Below are positions 62,598-64,000 of a stretch of 64,000 nt of DNA, piece by piece. Every line of letters begins with the position of its first letter. The stretch's first letter is position 1. Below the pieces are notes generated by a model. The model was given only the letters and a program-made list of their open reading frames with translations. It ran no database searches and was not told where the DNA came from. The translations under genes and the position numbers were made by a program. The DNA is from Buchananella hordeovulneris. Lineage in GTDB: Bacteria > Actinomycetota > Actinomycetes > Actinomycetales > Actinomycetaceae. The stretch is taken from assembly GCF_001907235.1 (NCBI RefSeq), contig NZ_MQVS01000011.1, forward strand, positions 1 through 64,000, given 5' to 3'.

Positions 62598-64000
<1,403 letters not shown>

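Overview
The window is high-GC DNA from an actinobacterium. I infer a member of the Actinomycetaceae or a close relative. The reasons are two Rpf-type proteins with DUF348/G5 domains, an actinobacterial surface-anchored-repeat ABC transporter operon, cell-wall-binding-repeat-2 proteins, a protein O-mannosyltransferase, many GTG/TTG starts, and the order tRNA-Trp, secE, nusG, rplK, rplA. The species cannot be named from sequence alone.

Layout. 0-2.3 kb: the 3' end of an rRNA operon (5S rRNA plus terminator), then an HrtBA/MacB-like exporter. 2.3-16.1 kb: housekeeping genes, namely a protein mannosyltransferase, rsmI, sucrose phosphorylase, metG, tatD, two tandem rpf-like genes, rsmA, ispE and an ABC-F protein. 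16.1-23.1 kb: a regulator and efflux block. It holds a TetR gene divergent from an MFS exporter with a clear operator pair, a chloramphenicol acetyltransferase-like gene, a PadR-ABC-FtsX operon with its own operator array, and a MarR gene. 23.1-33.7 kb: a surface metal-uptake module. A CWB2 wall protein diverges from a six-gene, translationally coupled operon (wall-repeat protein, ZnuA-like lipoprotein with an inserted domain, anchored repeat protein, ATPase, permease, lytic transglycosylase), and a Fur-family-like palindrome lies between them. 33.9-37.2 kb: a decayed sugar ABC importer. 37.2-42.4 kb: a 1301-aa subtilase with CWB2 repeats and a MarR gene upstream, then a TetR gene. 42.4-47.7 kb: tRNA-Gln, prs, an aspartate aminotransferase, tRNA-Trp, secE, nusG, rplK and rplA.

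47.8-57.1 kb is an accessory insertion inside the ribosomal/RNA polymerase cluster, between rplA and rplJ. It contains two paralogous OmpA-domain lipoproteins, a prepilin peptidase, a DUF192 gene, broken cpaB, tadZ and tadC-like remnants, a Flp-type pilin, an IS256-family remnant, a frameshifted lipoprotein and an apparently intact NarL-type two-component system. It looks like a Tad/Flp pilus locus in decay. 57.2-64 kb: an L10 leader with attenuator, rplJ, rplL, a repeat-rich 615-bp spacer, rpoB and the start of rpoC, which runs off the end.

The most interesting parts are the metal-uptake operon that ends in a muralytic enzyme and carries a candidate metal-regulator site, and the decayed Tad locus with OmpA-domain lipoproteins in a presumably monoderm organism. 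All function calls rest on motifs read by eye. No database search was run.
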